32,888 nucleotides of DNA from Chitinophagaceae bacterium (GTDB lineage Bacteria; Bacteroidota; Bacteroidia; Chitinophagales; Chitinophagaceae): assembly GCA_025933775.1 (NCBI GenBank), contig JAICZH010000031.1:1-32888 (forward strand), given 5' to 3'. The translations under genes and the position numbers were made by a program. The notes under the pieces were generated by a model that was not told the DNA's origin, ran no database searches, and was given only the letters and a program-made list of their open reading frames with translations. Shown piece by piece: positions 15,003 through 23,600 of the stretch. Within the stretch, counting starts at the first letter, position 1. Each line of letters starts with the position of its first letter.

Positions 15003-16391
15003 ATGAATGCAATAATTATATCTGCAATTTGGGGAGTGATAATGATGTTTGGCGGCGTTTTTTTCAGAAAAATTTCTATGCCGAAATACTGGGCTGTTGC
15101 AGGTATCATCATTTTATTGACTGCAAATATTTTAGAATTTGTCGGCATATCATTTTTTAAAATTGATACAAAAGGCATGTTGCATTTCGACAATTTCGGT
15201 TTGCAATTCAATACCATTACTTTTTTTTGTACGCTTTTATATTTTTTATTAAATGGAAAAGAAATAGAAAAAGTAGGAGAGAATGTTTCAGAATATTTTG
15301 CATTGATATTTTTTATTTTATGCGGCGTTTCCATTGCTTCATCATTCAATACTTTGCTGATGTTGTTTTTAGGAATTGAAATCATGTCCATTCCATCGTA
15401 CATACTAACGGGCGCGGATAAACGTAATTTGAAAAGCAATGAAGCCTCACTGAAATATTTTTTAATGGGCGCTTTTTCCACAGGCTTGATGCTGATGGGC
15501 ATTGCATTAATTTATGGCGGAAATTCTTTAGGTTCTTTTTATATAAATATAATTGAATTAGGCACCGGGCAGATGCCGGTAATGATTGCCGCAGGATTAG
15601 TATTGTTAGTGGTTGCTTTGTCGTTTAAAGTATCTGCTGCGCCATTTCATTTTTGGGCTGCAGATGTATATGATGGAGCGCCGACTGTGTTTACTTCTTT
15701 CATGGCAACCATTGTAAAGATTGCCGGGTTTATTGCTTTTATAAGATTATTTAAAGTTTCATTTGGCATTATACAGCATCAATGGCAAATGCTGATTGCA
15801 TTGATTACTGCTACTACTTTACTTATCGGAAATCTTACAGCAGTTTTTCAGCAAAGTGTAAAACGTATGCTCGCTTATTCAAGCATTGCACATGCAGGCT
15901 TTATGATGTTTGCTTTGTTTGCATTAAATGATACAGCAAAAGAAGGATTGATATTATATGCGCTGGCTTATAGTGTGGCAACCATTGGCATGTTTGCCGT
16001 TTTGGTAAAAATGAATGATTATACCATTGAAGGTTTTAACGGGCTTTATAAATCTCAGCCGGTGCTGGCTTGTACTGCCACCATATTTCTTTTATCACTT
16101 ACCGGGATACCACTAACGGCAGGCTTTGCAGCAAAATTTTATATGCTGCTGGCGGCGGTAAAAGATGGGCATCAGATATGGCTGGTAATATTAGCAGTTA
16201 TTTGCGCAGCCATCAGCGCAATATATTATTTCAGAATTATACAAGCCATGTATTTTAAAGAAGCTTCGCACGATGCTAACAATGCAACGGATGTAACTGA
16301 TGGTTTTAAATATTTATTAATTATAGTAGTGGTTATTATAATTATAATTGGTATTCTTCCTTCGCTTGCTATTGATTGGTTGTATTATTAA
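15003..16391 (+). CDS. nuoN: NADH-quinone oxidoreductase subunit N
   Basis: Third antiporter-like subunit (462 residues), last gene of the operon. It has FLGIEIMSIPSYILTGADKR with the conserved glutamate near residue 125, the SAAPFHFWAADVYDGAPTVF segment near 210-229, then MATIVKIAGFIAF, and AYSSIAHAGFMMFALFAL. An unusually good ribosome site for this genome, AGGCGGAG (14991-14998), sits four bases before ATG 15003. This may support independent translation after the GC-rich hairpin block. Length is normal. Confidence 0.96.
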   Translation: MNAIIISAIWGVIMMFGGVFFRKISMPKYWAVAGIIILLTANILEFVGISFFKIDTKGMLHFDNFGLQFNTITFFCTLLYFLLNGKEIEKVGENVSEYFALIFFILCGVSIASSFNTLLMLFLGIEIMSIPSYILTGADKRNLKSNEASLKYFLMGAFSTGLMLMGIALIYGGNSLGSFYINIIELGTGQMPVMIAAGLVLLVVALSFKVSAAPFHFWAADVYDGAPTVFTSFMATIVKIAGFIAFIRLFKVSFGIIQHQWQMLIALITATTLLIGNLTAVFQQSVKRMLAYSSIAHAGFMMFALFALNDTAKEGLILYALAYSVATIGMFAVLVKMNDYTIEGFNGLYKSQPVLACTATIFLLSLTGIPLTAGFAAKFYMLLAAVKDGHQIWLVILAVICAAISAIYYFRIIQAMYFKEASHDANNATDVTDGFKYLLIIVVVIIIIIGILPSLAIDWLYY

Positions 16392-16403
16392 AAGAGCTCC
16401 CTG

Positions 16404-16418
16404 CCCTCCAGAGGAGGG
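16404..16418. repeat. Short GC-rich hairpin after nuoN
   Basis: CCCTCC (16404-16409) and GGAGGG (16413-16418) form a perfect six-pair stem with an AGA loop, 13 bases after the nuoN stop. It could end or protect the nuo transcript, but only an interrupted A/T stretch follows, not a clean T-run, so I do not call a terminator. The rest of the 156-base gap to the permease gene is A/T-rich without other clear structure. Confidence 0.4.
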
Positions 16419-16547
16419 TTCTAAAAATTTTATATAAAAAATAATTTTTAATAAAGAAAGATTTATAAAGGATAACAGAGAATAAATTCTTTCAATAACC
16501 TATCTTTATAATTCCAATTTATTTTTATAAATTATTTTATAAAAACT

Positions 16548-17822
16548 ATGCAATTATTAGATTCACTTTCTCTTGCTTATCGTACGGTAAAAAGTAATAA
16601 ACTTCGTACAGGCATCACCGTTACTATTATTGCATTGGGCATTACCGCTCTCATTGGAATTATTACTGCTATTACTTCCATGAACCAAAGTCTGAAAGAA
16701 AATTTTGCGTTGATGGGAGCTAATTCATTCCAAATCCATTACCGCGACTGGAACATTCACATCGGCGGCAGAAGGCAGGTAAAGAAAACAAATACCAACT
16801 CATTAAAAGAAAAAAAATCGGACATGCAAAAAGTGATTACCTACCAGGAGGCAAAACTTTTTAAAGAAAGATATTCGTTTCCTGCAATTGTAAGCATATC
16901 GTTAAGCGGCCCTGATAATGTAATAGTAAATAATGACAAGGTGAAAACCAATCCCAACATATCAATGGAAGGAGTGGATGAAAATTATCTTCTTCAAAGC
17001 GGCTACAGTTTATCCGGAGGAAGAAATTTTAATAAGATTGATGTGCAAAGCGGAAGAAGCATTTGCATCATTGGCAACAGCGTTGCAGAAAAACTTTATG
17101 GAGACAATACTTCACGAGCGATTGATAAAATAATAACCGTTGCCGGAATAAAATACAGAGTGATAGGAGTGCTGAAGAATAAAGGTTCCAGCGCTTTTTT
17201 AAATGCAGATAATATTGTATTAACTACATATAATAATATCCGCCGTCTTTTTACAACGAATGGCACTACTTACAGTATCGGCGTAATGGTAAATGATATT
17301 AAAGATATGGATGCAGCAATCAGCGAGGCCAAGGGAACCTTCAGGCCTATACGCAAAGTGGGCATTGATGAAGAAGATAATTTTTATATTGATAAAAGCG
17401 ATAGCATTGCAGAAGTATTTATGAAAAGCCTCGGCGCTATCACTACTGCTGCGGCTTTCATCGGATTGATTACTTTAATAGGAGCCGCCATCGGGCTTAT
17501 GAATATAATGCTGGTAGCAGTGAATGAACGCACACGCGAAATAGGATTGATAAAAGCAATTGGTGGCACCAAAAAAAGTATCCGCACACAATTTCTTTTT
17601 GAGTCTGTTATCATCAGTCTTATCGGCGCTTTCTTTGGAATTGTATTAGGCGTATTGATCGGAAATGGCGTAGGCATGTTATTGCATACCGGTTTTGTAA
17701 TTCCATGGTTCTGGGTTGTTTTAGGAATTGTGGTGTGCTCTGCTGTTGGGCTTTTTGCAGGCTTATATCCTGCAATTAAAGCGGCAAGGCTCGATCCGAT
17801 TGTTGCTTTGCGATATGAATAG
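16548..17822 (+). CDS. MacB/FtsX-type ABC transporter permease
   Basis: The 424-residue inner-membrane protein has a first helix at about 21-43 after LAYRTVKSNKLRTGIT, a periplasmic MacB-type core (about 45-290), and a C-terminal FtsX domain with three helices. The FtsX domain includes MLVAVNERTREIGLIKAIGG and ends PAIKAARLDPIVALRYE, both hallmarks of this class. Such permeases work with an ATPase in exporting peptides or lipoproteins, or as mechanotransmitters. No ATPase or membrane-fusion gene adjoins it here, so its partner must be elsewhere. ATG 16548 follows an A/T-rich leader. Substrate unknown. Confidence 0.9.
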   Translation: MQLLDSLSLAYRTVKSNKLRTGITVTIIALGITALIGIITAITSMNQSLKENFALMGANSFQIHYRDWNIHIGGRRQVKKTNTNSLKEKKSDMQKVITYQEAKLFKERYSFPAIVSISLSGPDNVIVNNDKVKTNPNISMEGVDENYLLQSGYSLSGGRNFNKIDVQSGRSICIIGNSVAEKLYGDNTSRAIDKIITVAGIKYRVIGVLKNKGSSAFLNADNIVLTTYNNIRRLFTTNGTTYSIGVMVNDIKDMDAAISEAKGTFRPIRKVGIDEEDNFYIDKSDSIAEVFMKSLGAITTAAAFIGLITLIGAAIGLMNIMLVAVNERTREIGLIKAIGGTKKSIRTQFLFESVIISLIGAFFGIVLGVLIGNGVGMLLHTGFVIPWFWVVLGIVVCSAVGLFAGLYPAIKAARLDPIVALRYE

Positions 17823-18077
17823 TTTTTAATTTGTTTAAAAAATTTTTTTTGAATGGATTGAACGATTAGATTTTTAATTATAAAAATTCCATATCCAAAT
17901 AAAGACAAAATTATTTATTTATTTTCTGTGCATTAAATTAATTATTTATTAACTTGTGTGCTTCTCAAAAATTTTTTTGCTTGATTTAATCTTTTCAAAA
18001 ATTTTTCATTACAATTGTACCACCAAATATTTTAATCAAATTTCATCTTAAACTTTTAACAAAAAAAACCTAACGTT

Positions 18078-18941
18078 ATGGCAGAATCAAATACAACTGC
18101 AAGCTCAACTGTAAAAGCCACCACATCAGTTCAGGCAAAAAAATCCAGCAACATTATTTCTTTAATCGCTCCTGTTGTTTGTATAATCGCAGGTTATTGT
18201 ATCTGGCGTTTCGTTATTGGTGCAGCAAGCAACTTTACAAACCCCGATCCTAATGGAGGCTTCTGGCCAAAAAATGAAGGGCCTAAATCAGACTTTTCAA
18301 GAATGTATGATGGAGGTATTATTGTACCCATTCTTATTGGCTTATTTTTAATTGTACTCACTTTTGTAGTTGAAAGAGCGCTTACCGTTTCCAAAGCAAG
18401 CGGAAAAGGATCCATTGCAGAGTTTGTAAGAAAAGTACAATTTTATCTTGCTGATAAAAAAATTGATGCAGCGCTTGCCGAATGCGACAGGCAAAAAGGA
18501 TCTGTTGGAAACGTAATGAAAGCAGGGCTTCGCAAATACAAAGCCATGATTGGCGATAATGAACTTGATACGGATCAAAAAGTGCTGGCGATACAAAAAG
18601 AAATTGAAGAAGCTACCGCACTTGAATTACCCATGCTCGAAAAAAATCTTGTATTTCTTTCAACCATTGCATCTGTAGCTACATTGATAGGATTATTAGG
18701 AACAGTGGTAGGAATGATACGTGCATTCAGCAACCTTGGCGAATCGGGCGGCGGCGAAGCGGCAAGAGAATTATCAAAAGGTATTGCCGAAGCTTTGTAC
18801 AACACAGCGCTTGGTATCGGTACATCAGCATTTGCAATTATCTCTTATAATATTTTCACCACAAAAATTGACGCCATCACTTATGGCATTGATGAATCTG
18901 GATTTACTTTAACACAAAGTTTCGCTTCGTTATACAAATAA
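18078..18941 (+). CDS. exbB: MotA/TolQ/ExbB proton channel family protein
   Basis: Inner-membrane channel subunit that, with ExbD, uses the proton gradient to energise TonB. The 287 residues have a polar N-terminal tail, a helix at about 26-49, a second at 80-98, a cytoplasmic domain, and two channel helices at about 191-217 (with GLLGTVVGMIRAF) and 238-260 (TALGIGTSAFAII). The first helix is extra relative to E. coli ExbB (three helices). The 255-base A/T-rich gap upstream should hold the promoter, but I see no convincing box. First gene of exbB-exbD-exbD-tonB. Confidence 0.92.
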   Translation: MAESNTTASSTVKATTSVQAKKSSNIISLIAPVVCIIAGYCIWRFVIGAASNFTNPDPNGGFWPKNEGPKSDFSRMYDGGIIVPILIGLFLIVLTFVVERALTVSKASGKGSIAEFVRKVQFYLADKKIDAALAECDRQKGSVGNVMKAGLRKYKAMIGDNELDTDQKVLAIQKEIEEATALELPMLEKNLVFLSTIASVATLIGLLGTVVGMIRAFSNLGESGGGEAARELSKGIAEALYNTALGIGTSAFAIISYNIFTTKIDAITYGIDESGFTLTQSFASLYK

Positions 18942-18993
18942 TGGTATGGAATTCTTTGAATATTGAATCTATTTATTTATAAAAAATTAAATA

Positions 18994-19638
18994 ATGGCCA
19001 GAGCCAAAATAAAAAGAGGGAGCACCCATGTAGATATGACCGCTATGTGCGATGTAGCTTTCCTGCTTTTAACGTTCTTCATATTAGCAGCGAATTTTAA
19101 ACCCACTGAAGCGGTTGAAATTACAACTCCTACTTCAGTGTCTAATACGCACGCTCCTATGAAAGATGCTTTCACCGTTTCTGTAGATAAGGATAATCGT
19201 ATTTTTTTAAACATGACAGATGAAATTAAAGGCGATGTATTTGATGAACTGGTTCAGGAAAAAAATATGAAAGTTACTCCGGAAGATAAAAAGTATTTTA
19301 TGGCAACCGGTTTTATCGGTGTTCCGTTCAACCAGCTTTTGCAATTTATAAGAATACCATCCGATCAATTAAAAAATATAAAGCTTCCCGGTATTCCTGC
19401 AGACAGTACTAACAATGAATTGAGCGAATGGATAAGGGCTGCAAAAACTGCAGGCATGGGTAAGAAATTAAATTTTTTGATTAAAGCAGATGATAATACA
19501 AAATATCCTGCTTTTGGTAAAGTAATTGATGCTTTCAAGAAAAATGATGAGTATAAATATAATCTTATAACATCAGCAGAAGACGTTCCCCCGGGAACCC
19601 CGCTATATGAAGATAATTTAAAGGCGCAACATAAATAA
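18994..19638 (+). CDS. exbD: ExbD/TolR family biopolymer transport protein, first paralog
   Basis: A single-helix ExbD-type protein of 214 residues. The N-terminal STHVDMTAMCDVAFLLLTFF places the essential membrane aspartate at D20. The periplasmic domain is longer and more divergent than in the other two ExbD copies here, with an insert around residues 70-150. The motif reads TAMCD where the other copies have TPMVD. It probably contributes to the ExbB5-ExbD2-type motor, possibly as a heteromer with the next gene. It starts 52 bases after exbB. Confidence 0.9.
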   Translation: MARAKIKRGSTHVDMTAMCDVAFLLLTFFILAANFKPTEAVEITTPTSVSNTHAPMKDAFTVSVDKDNRIFLNMTDEIKGDVFDELVQEKNMKVTPEDKKYFMATGFIGVPFNQLLQFIRIPSDQLKNIKLPGIPADSTNNELSEWIRAAKTAGMGKKLNFLIKADDNTKYPAFGKVIDAFKKNDEYKYNLITSAEDVPPGTPLYEDNLKAQHK

Positions 19639-19679
19639 CTGGGATAAAAATTATTTATTTAAAATAAAATATTTGTACA

Positions 19680-20210
19680 ATGGCAGAAATGGAAGTAAAA
19701 TCATCAGGCGGTAAAAAAGGGCCTGGTGTAAAAAAAGGTAAAAAACTTTCCACCCGGGTTGACCTTACGCCAATGGTGGATCTCGGATTTTTGCTCATCA
19801 CTTTTTTTATCTTTACTACAACTGTAACACAGGCAACCGCTATGAAGCTGAACATGCCAAAAGATACAAAAGATAAAAACCAGGAGAATAAAGTAAAAGA
19901 ATCCGGTTCACTCACACTCATGCTGGGAAAGGGAAACGTAATCTATTATTATTATGGAAGCGATCCCACTAAAATGCAAACTACCGGCTATAAAGATGTA
20001 AGAAAAATTATATTAGATAAAAAGAAAAATACTCCTGCCGATGATTTGTTTATAATTATTAAGCCCGATAAAGACGCCACTTATAAAAATGCTGTAGATG
20101 TATTGGACGAAATGACCATAAACGATATAAACAGGTATGCAATGGTAGATCCTACGCCCGATGAATACGGCCTGATTCAAAAAACTGAACAGGCAGGCGG
20201 GGTAAAGTAA
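19680..20210 (+). CDS. exbD: ExbD/TolR family biopolymer transport protein, second paralog
   Basis: A 176-residue ExbD with a Lys/Gly-rich cytoplasmic start and one membrane helix carrying the proton-relay aspartate D34 within TRVDLTPMVDLGFLLITFF. The periplasmic domain ends with a DEMTINDINRYAMVDPTPDE segment. It is much closer to the third paralog (21236-21718) than to the first; both share RVDLTPMVDLGFLLITFF and the INDI segment, pointing to a lineage-level duplication. It lies directly upstream of tonB. Confidence 0.92.
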   Translation: MAEMEVKSSGGKKGPGVKKGKKLSTRVDLTPMVDLGFLLITFFIFTTTVTQATAMKLNMPKDTKDKNQENKVKESGSLTLMLGKGNVIYYYYGSDPTKMQTTGYKDVRKIILDKKKNTPADDLFIIIKPDKDATYKNAVDVLDEMTINDINRYAMVDPTPDEYGLIQKTEQAGGVK

Positions 20211-20255
20211 TGTTATGGAAAAATTCCATTTAGGTATCTAAATAAAAAATAAAAC

Positions 20256-21083
20256 ATGGAAGCAAATAAAATATTAAAGTCTGATCTTTTAGACATTCTC
20301 TTTGAAGGGAGAAATAAAGATTACGGCGCTTATGACCTTCGAAAAACGTACAATAAACGAATAAAAATTGCTTTGTTAAGTACTTTAGGATTGCTGGTAA
20401 TTATTTTTGTAGGTTATGCAATCGCCAATAAAATTTCTTCAAATAACAATGTAAAAGAAATACAAACTAAAGACCTCGTGATGGAAGCAGCCCCTAATGA
20501 GCCGCCACCACCGCCGCCACCGCCACCCCCCAAGTTACCGCCGCCACCACCCATTGCCACCATTCAGTTTACACCTCCTAAAGTGGTAAAGGATGAAGAA
20601 GTAATAAAGCCACCGCCGGAAGTAAAACAAATTGAAGAAGCAAAAATTGATACCAAAACCGTGGAAGGAACAAAAGACCTTGGCATAGTGGCGCCGCCTA
20701 CTGAAGATAAGGGAACACAGGTAGTAGCCGCAGTTCCAAAGAAAGAAGATGAAGACCAAATTTTTACTAAGGTGGAAGTGGAAGCCCAATTTCCGGGCGG
20801 CCCTGCTGCCTGGACGAGATATGTTACAAAAGCAATACAAGCGGATATAGATGAGCTTCAGGAAGACCAAAGTAACAGCGGTACCTGTATTGTAAAATTT
20901 GTTGTGGACAAAACCGGTAAAGTAAGCCAGGTAGAAGCAACCACAATGAAAGGAACCAAACTTGCGGAAATAGCAGTGAATGCAATAAGGAAAGGCCCCA
21001 ATTGGACTCCTGCAATTCAAAACGGAAGAAATGTAAATGCCTATCGTTTGCAGCCGGTTACATTTACCATCCAGGATCAATAA
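20256..21083 (+). CDS. tonB: Energy transducer TonB
   Basis: TonB carries energy from ExbBD to outer-membrane receptors such as SusC proteins. In 275 residues there is a cytoplasmic start with LLDILFEGRNKDYGAYDLRK, a membrane helix at about 38-57, a proline-rich stretch at 80-99 with two long proline runs, a charged periplasmic linker (105-170), and a C-terminal TonB domain from about 178 that includes GTCIVKFVVDKTGKVSQVEA. The FEGRNKDYGAYDLRK N-terminus is, to my knowledge, characteristic of Bacteroidota TonB proteins. A hairpin terminator follows. Confidence 0.93.
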   Translation: MEANKILKSDLLDILFEGRNKDYGAYDLRKTYNKRIKIALLSTLGLLVIIFVGYAIANKISSNNNVKEIQTKDLVMEAAPNEPPPPPPPPPPKLPPPPPIATIQFTPPKVVKDEEVIKPPPEVKQIEEAKIDTKTVEGTKDLGIVAPPTEDKGTQVVAAVPKKEDEDQIFTKVEVEAQFPGGPAAWTRYVTKAIQADIDELQEDQSNSGTCIVKFVVDKTGKVSQVEATTMKGTKLAEIAVNAIRKGPNWTPAIQNGRNVNAYRLQPVTFTIQDQ

Positions 21084-21108
21084 TTTTATTTAGCTTAATA
21101 ATATATTT

Positions 21109-21140
21109 AAAGAGATGCATTTTATGTATCTCTTTTTTTT
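21109..21140 (+). terminator. Rho-independent terminator after tonB
   Basis: AAAGAGATGCA pairs with TGTATCTCTTT through 11 pairs including one G-T, with a five-base loop (TTTTA), and runs into a stretch of eight T ending at 21140. It lies 25 bases after the tonB stop and 96 bases before the third exbD, so the third exbD may have its own promoter or depend on read-through. Confidence 0.8.
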
Positions 21141-21235
21141 GTTCGGTAAAAAATAGTTTACTAACGGTAACGCATAAACGAAATAAAAAATTTATGCAAT
21201 TCCTCTAATAGAGCATCTTATTTATAAAAATAATT

Positions 21236-21718
21236 ATGGCACAAATAGAAGAAAGCAATCGCCGCAAATCAAAAAAAAATTATTATTCAAAAACCTTACG
21301 GGTTGATCTTACTCCAATGGTTGATCTGGGTTTTTTATTGATAACTTTTTTTATGTTTACAACAGTATTATCGCAGCCCACCATTGCAAAACTTTATTTG
21401 CCAAAAGATATAAATGTAAAGACGCCTATTAAAAAAAGCGCAGTACTAACGCTCATGCTTACACGAAATGATTCCATTGCCTGGTACGAAGGAAATAAAA
21501 TAAAGAATGAACCATTAGCCTATTGCAATTATAATAATTTGCGCTCGGTTATACAGCAAAAGCAGGCAAAAGTTGCAAAGGTTTTAGGCAATCGTTCCGA
21601 AACAGTTATTATTATTTATCCGGGTAAAGAATCTACTTATGAAAATTTTATAAACATAATGGATGAAATAAGCATAAATGATATCACGCATTATTTTGTT
21701 ATGAATTCTAAACAATGA
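21236..21718 (+). CDS. exbD: ExbD/TolR family biopolymer transport protein, third paralog
   Basis: A 160-residue ExbD-type protein with a basic cytoplasmic start and a membrane helix carrying D30 in LRVDLTPMVDLGFLLITFF. Its periplasmic domain contains TIAKLYLPKDI and ends INDITHYFVMN. It strongly resembles the second ExbD but sits beyond the tonB terminator. It may be an alternative stator subunit or a duplicate under separate control. 116 bases of A/T-rich sequence separate it from mnmE. Confidence 0.9.
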   Translation: MAQIEESNRRKSKKNYYSKTLRVDLTPMVDLGFLLITFFMFTTVLSQPTIAKLYLPKDINVKTPIKKSAVLTLMLTRNDSIAWYEGNKIKNEPLAYCNYNNLRSVIQQKQAKVAKVLGNRSETVIIIYPGKESTYENFINIMDEISINDITHYFVMNSKQ

Positions 21719-21834
21719 TTCTTTGTTCGCTAAATTTTTCTATTATCAATCCAAATACTTTCTGGTAGTAGGTTTCAATACATTACTTTGGAGGATGAAG
21801 CTGAAGGGTGGGTTGCTTTTTTTATCTTTACACG

Positions 21835-23220
21835 ATGCAGGAAAAATTTTCTCAATGGAATGATACTATTGTGGCTTTGGCAACGCCGCCCGGCATTGGC
21901 GCCATAGGCGTGATACGATTAAGCGGCAATCAATCATTTGAAATAATAAATAAAATTTTTCCTTCAAAAAATTTATTCTTGCAACCTGCCAATACAATTC
22001 ATGTTGGATATTTAAAAGATGATAACATCATCTTAGATGAAGCGGTTGTTTCCATTTTTAAATCTCCTGCGTCTTATACGGGTGAGGATGTGATAGAAAT
22101 AAGTTGCCATGGTTCTCCGTATGTACAGCAGCAAGTAATTAATGCACTCATCCATCATGGCGCCAGGCTTGCAAAAGCGGGAGAGTTTACACAACGGGCA
22201 TTTCTGAATGGTAAGCTCGATCTTACGCAAGCCGAAGCGGTGGCCGATCTTATTGCAAGCAATACCACAGCATCAAAAAATGCAGCATTAAAAAATATAC
22301 GTGGTGGCTTTTCTGAAATTCTTAAAAATATGAGAGAACAACTGATTCAATTTTCTGCATTAATTGAACTGGAGCTTGACTTTAGTGAAGAAGATGTTGC
22401 ATTTGCTGATAGAAAAAAATTTCTTGATCTCCTAAACGAAATTGGTATTACGGTAAAAAATTTACTGGATTCTTTCAGGCTGGGGAACGTAATAAAAAAT
22501 GGTGTAAGCGTGGCCATTGTTGGAAGTCCCAATGCAGGCAAGTCAACTTTATTGAATACGCTTCTTAATGAAAGCCGGGCAATAGTTAGTGAAATTGCCG
22601 GCACCACACGCGATACTATTGAAGAAGTAATTAACATAAATGGAATTTTATTCAGGCTTATTGATACTGCCGGCATTCGCGAGCATTCGGCGGACGTAAT
22701 TGAAAGCATGGGCGTTTTAAAAAGTAAAGAAAAAATAGCTCAGGCTGATATTGTTTTGTATTTATTTGATGTAAATACGATAAGCGATAATGAAATTATT
22801 TTTTTTATTAATGATATTAAAAAGCAAAACAGAAATGTAATACCTGTTGCCAATAAAACAGATTGCAGCATTGAAAAATTATTGGAGGAAAAAAAAGAAA
22901 AAATTAAAGACGTTGTTTTTATTTCTGCCAAAATGAATACCGGAATTGAATTGCTCAAGGAAAAATTATTTAATACAGTTGCTAATAACTCTTCATTGAC
23001 AGAAAACATTGTTATTACCAATGCCCGTCATTACAGCGCTTTGAAAGAAGTTAACCTTTCTCTTTCCGAAATAAAAAAAGGAATTCAAAATAATATTTCC
23101 GGCGATCTTTTATCAACAGACATTCACAGGTGTCTTCATTATCTCGGCGAAATCACCGGTGAAATCACCAATGATGATATGCTCGATTATATTTTTAGTA
23201 AGTTTTGTATCGGAAAGTAA
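21835..23220 (+). CDS. mnmE: tRNA modification GTPase MnmE
   Basis: MnmE with MnmG adds the carboxymethylaminomethyl group to U34 of certain tRNAs using methylene-tetrahydrofolate, glycine and FAD. From ATG 21835 the protein has 461 residues. The N-terminal folate-binding domain includes TIVALATPPGIGAIGVIRLS. A helical domain holds the inserted G domain, with P-loop GSPNAGKST from residue 230, GTTRDTIEE (G2), DTAGIRE (G3) and NKTD (G4). The C-terminus ends in the catalytic CIGK. A GTG at 21808 is in frame but adds nine unlike residues, so ATG 21835 is preferred. Housekeeping gene, probably independently transcribed. Confidence 0.97.
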   Translation: MQEKFSQWNDTIVALATPPGIGAIGVIRLSGNQSFEIINKIFPSKNLFLQPANTIHVGYLKDDNIILDEAVVSIFKSPASYTGEDVIEISCHGSPYVQQQVINALIHHGARLAKAGEFTQRAFLNGKLDLTQAEAVADLIASNTTASKNAALKNIRGGFSEILKNMREQLIQFSALIELELDFSEEDVAFADRKKFLDLLNEIGITVKNLLDSFRLGNVIKNGVSVAIVGSPNAGKSTLLNTLLNESRAIVSEIAGTTRDTIEEVININGILFRLIDTAGIREHSADVIESMGVLKSKEKIAQADIVLYLFDVNTISDNEIIFFINDIKKQNRNVIPVANKTDCSIEKLLEEKKEKIKDVVFISAKMNTGIELLKEKLFNTVANNSSLTENIVITNARHYSALKEVNLSLSEIKKGIQNNISGDLLSTDIHRCLHYLGEITGEITNDDMLDYIFSKFCIGK

Positions 23221-23268
23221 CTATTAAAATATTTAATTTTTTTAGTTTTCAATTTGAAAACATTTTAA

Positions 23269-23276
23269 TACCTTTG
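23269..23276 (+). promoter_or_regulatory. Candidate -7 box immediately upstream of higB
   Basis: TACCTTTG matches the Bacteroidota TAnnTTTG -7 consensus exactly and ends two bases before the higB ATG at 23279. A TTTG at 23253-23256 is nearer than the usual -33 spacing; TTTC at 23247-23250 is at about the right distance. If real, transcription would begin at or very near the ATG, giving an almost leaderless toxin message. Confidence 0.35.
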
Positions 23277-23278
23277 TT

Positions 23279-23590
23279 ATGAATATTATTAACCGGAAAA
23301 CGGTTATTTACTATACTGAAAAATATCCCAAAGCAAAAAACCAGTTGCTTACATGGTATAATGAAATGCTGAAACATGGATTTGAAAATTTTAATGAACT
23401 GAAAACGGTTTATGGTAATGCCAGCATTGTAAATAATCAAAGAGTAGTATTTAATATAAAGGGAAACGAATACAGGTTAGTGGTTTCAATCAATTTCAGA
23501 CGGAAAGTATGTTATACTATTTGGTTTGGCATACTTAAAGAGTACGATAAAATAAACGTGGCTGCAATACAATACAATCTTAATTTATAA
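23279..23590 (+). CDS. higB: HigB-type toxin, type II toxin-antitoxin system
   Basis: The 103-residue product matches HigB-like mRNA interferases of the RelE fold. It begins MNIINRKTVIYYTEKYPKAK, has a helical LLTWYNEML segment, the VVFNIKGNEYRLVVSINF core strands, and a KVCYTIWFGILKEYDKI closing strand. These toxins cleave mRNA on the ribosome and are restrained by HigA. The toxin-first order with the antitoxin ten bases downstream is the classic higBA arrangement. The frame is complete, so it should be functional if expressed. Usual regulation is autorepression by HigBA at the promoter, inferred from the family only. Confidence 0.9.
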   Translation: MNIINRKTVIYYTEKYPKAKNQLLTWYNEMLKHGFENFNELKTVYGNASIVNNQRVVFNIKGNEYRLVVSINFRRKVCYTIWFGILKEYDKINVAAIQYNLNL

Positions 23591-23600
23591 ATTAAAAAGC

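Noticed and set aside
14999-15502. A 167-residue ORF on the minus strand opposite nuoN
   Set aside because: Its composition is the complement of hydrophobic nuoN codons and it has no family features.
16404-16418. Intrinsic terminator for the nuo operon
   Set aside because: The stem is short and is followed by a mixed A/T stretch, not a continuous T-run, so I kept it only as a hairpin.
20535-21080. A 181-residue ORF on the minus strand opposite tonB
   Set aside because: It mirrors the proline-codon-rich tonB frame and has low-complexity aromatic and basic content; tonB is clearly the real gene.
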